Positions 40,454-40,868 of a DNA stretch of 40,868 nucleotides are shown in pieces. Location: positions 1 to 40,868 of the IMG/VR virus record IMGVR_UViG_3300022540_001027. One strand, given 5' to 3'. Under the pieces are notes generated by a model. That model worked only from the letters and a program-made list of their open reading frames with translations, was not told the origin of the DNA and searched no databases. Numbering within the stretch: the first letter of the stretch is position 1; every line of letters starts with the position of its first letter. Origin of the DNA: a virus. Made by a program: the position numbers and the translations under genes.

Positions 40454-40654
40454 TTAAGTTTGTTTATTTTTAAGTTTAATTTCACTAATGCCGACAGTTA
40501 AACATATATTTATAAATGTAATATAGTTCATTTCACCCTTTCCTGATTTAGTGTAGTGATATGCAGCTTCACTAATGCCGACAGTTAAACATACATCTTT
40601 TATTGTAAGTTTCTTTTTCTTTCTGTTTTGTTCAATTAAATTCCAGTGTAACAT
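40454..40654 (-). CDS. Small XRE-like HTH regulator
   Basis: A 66-residue protein. Residues 16-60 (LTIKDVCLTVGISEAAYHY, GEMNYITFINICLTVGIS) form a minimal XRE-type HTH. It is the first gene of the early minus-strand block, 10 bases from its probable promoter, whose box overlaps ACTACAAA repeats. A Cro/CI-type control of the divergent early and terminase transcripts is inferred. The CLTVGISE stretch is encoded twice by identical DNA. Confidence 0.7.
   Translation of the reverse strand: MLHWNLIEQNRKKKKLTIKDVCLTVGISEAAYHYTKSGKGEMNYITFINICLTVGISEIKLKNKQT
40481..40593. repeat. 26-bp direct repeats inside the HTH gene
   Basis: TTCACTAATGCCGACAGTTA plus AACATA occurs at 40481-40506 and 40568-40593, 87 bases (29 codons) apart, so both copies give CLTVGISE in frame. 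Identical bases, not just residues, point to recent duplication or gene conversion. Confidence 0.9.
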
Positions 40655-40670
40655 ATGTAATAATTTTCAA

Positions 40671-40678
40671 CAAAACTA
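40671..40678 (-). promoter_or_regulatory. -7 box TAGTTTTG for the HTH gene
   Basis: Minus-strand TAGTTTTG, 17 bases before the ATG at 40654. It overlaps the first ACTACAAA repeat. Confidence 0.45.
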
Positions 40679-40764
40679 CAAAGAAAAAATTTAACTACAA
40701 AATGTTTTATTAAAAATAAATTATAAAAATTATTATATTAAATTTTATTTAGTATTTTTGTAGT
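40674..40764. promoter_or_regulatory. ACTACAAA operator-like repeats
   Basis: AACTACAAA occurs at 40674-40682 and 40693-40701, and the inverse TTTGTAGT at 40757-40764. Each outer copy overlaps a -7 box of one of the two divergent promoters, the layout of a lysis/lysogeny switch. Confidence 0.5.
40753..40760 (+). promoter_or_regulatory. -7 box TATTTTTG reading toward the terminase gene
   Basis: Plus-strand TATTTTTG whose transcript would cross the contig join into the small terminase operon at 195. The 408 bases from 40655 through the join to 194 hold no gene; they contain these promoters, the terminal repeat, an 11-base A run (21-31) and the iterons. Confidence 0.45.
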
Positions 40765-40853
40765 CTAAAATCATTCATTATATAAATAAACTATATAATA
40801 TATTTTGTTTTATATTTTAATAAGGTACTGTATACTAGATATTTAAATACGCT

Positions 40854-40868
40854 ATTTTGCTTGCTTGT
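40854..40868. repeat. 15-base terminal direct repeat, right copy
   Basis: Exact copy of bases 1-15. Joining the two copies places the HTH regulator at 40454-40654 and the terminase gene at 195 back to back across an intergenic region of about 390 bases. Confidence 0.85.

Noticed and set aside
1-40868. tRNA or rRNA genes
   Set aside because: No cloverleaf or rRNA-like segment was noticed on reading either strand; a tRNAscan run would settle it.

Overview
This window looks like a complete tailed-phage (or excised prophage) genome of about 40.9 kb from a Bacteroidota host. The same 15 bases occur at both ends (1-15 and 40854-40868), so the contig is either circular or has cohesive ends. The host guess rests on four things: very AT-rich DNA, promoter-like boxes of the Bacteroidota type (TAnnTTTG, one with an upstream TTTG), weak Shine-Dalgarno signals, and protein families typical of the phylum (BspA-like leucine-rich-repeat fibre, DUF5131, FtsK-gamma orphan). 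All family names come from reading the translations; no database search was run.

Layout. (1) 195-2489, plus strand: a Nu1-like small terminase, a membrane/coiled-coil protein and a PAPS-reductase-like PP-loop enzyme. (2) 2491-7164, minus strand: the GpA-type large terminase, a small HTH protein, a C5-cytosine methyltransferase and several small genes, including a GNAT-like and a DnaA-domain-IV-like protein, behind a recognisable promoter at 7215-7244. (3) 7289-29886, plus strand: a long virion operon. Its head genes follow lambda order (gpW-like, portal, S49 protease/scaffold, decoration, capsid, FI-like, FII-like). Its tail is contractile and Mu/P2-like: terminator, sheath, tube, frameshifted chaperone, tape measure, gpJ, gpI, LRR fibre, gpN, gpP, gp45 spike. 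Accessory fibre, lysis-type membrane proteins and an amidase endolysin follow, ending at a strong hairpin terminator. (4) 29974-40654, minus strand: early/accessory genes. These include an orphan FtsK-gamma domain beside a Xer-like tyrosine recombinase, an array of small gene cassettes separated by identical 132-136 bp structured repeats (33 to 35.4 kb), an HNH protein, replication genes, a radical-SAM-like DUF5131 protein and an HTH regulator. Divergent promoter-like boxes flanked by ACTACAAA repeats separate this regulator from the terminase operon across the contig join.

Most notable: the integron-like cassette array next to its recombinase; the orphan FtsK-gamma gene in the same neighbourhood; a clear -1 frameshift cassette (TTTTTTG followed at once by TAA) in the tail chaperone; a lambda-like cos arrangement (15-base end repeat, three 11-bp iterons, then the small terminase at base 195); and a pseudoknot-like leader just before the putative replication initiator.

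Six small ORFs below the usual length cutoff are added, mostly because they overlap their neighbours as ATGA or lie in otherwise unexplained gaps. Several start codons are moved inward to fit neighbours and ATG usage.
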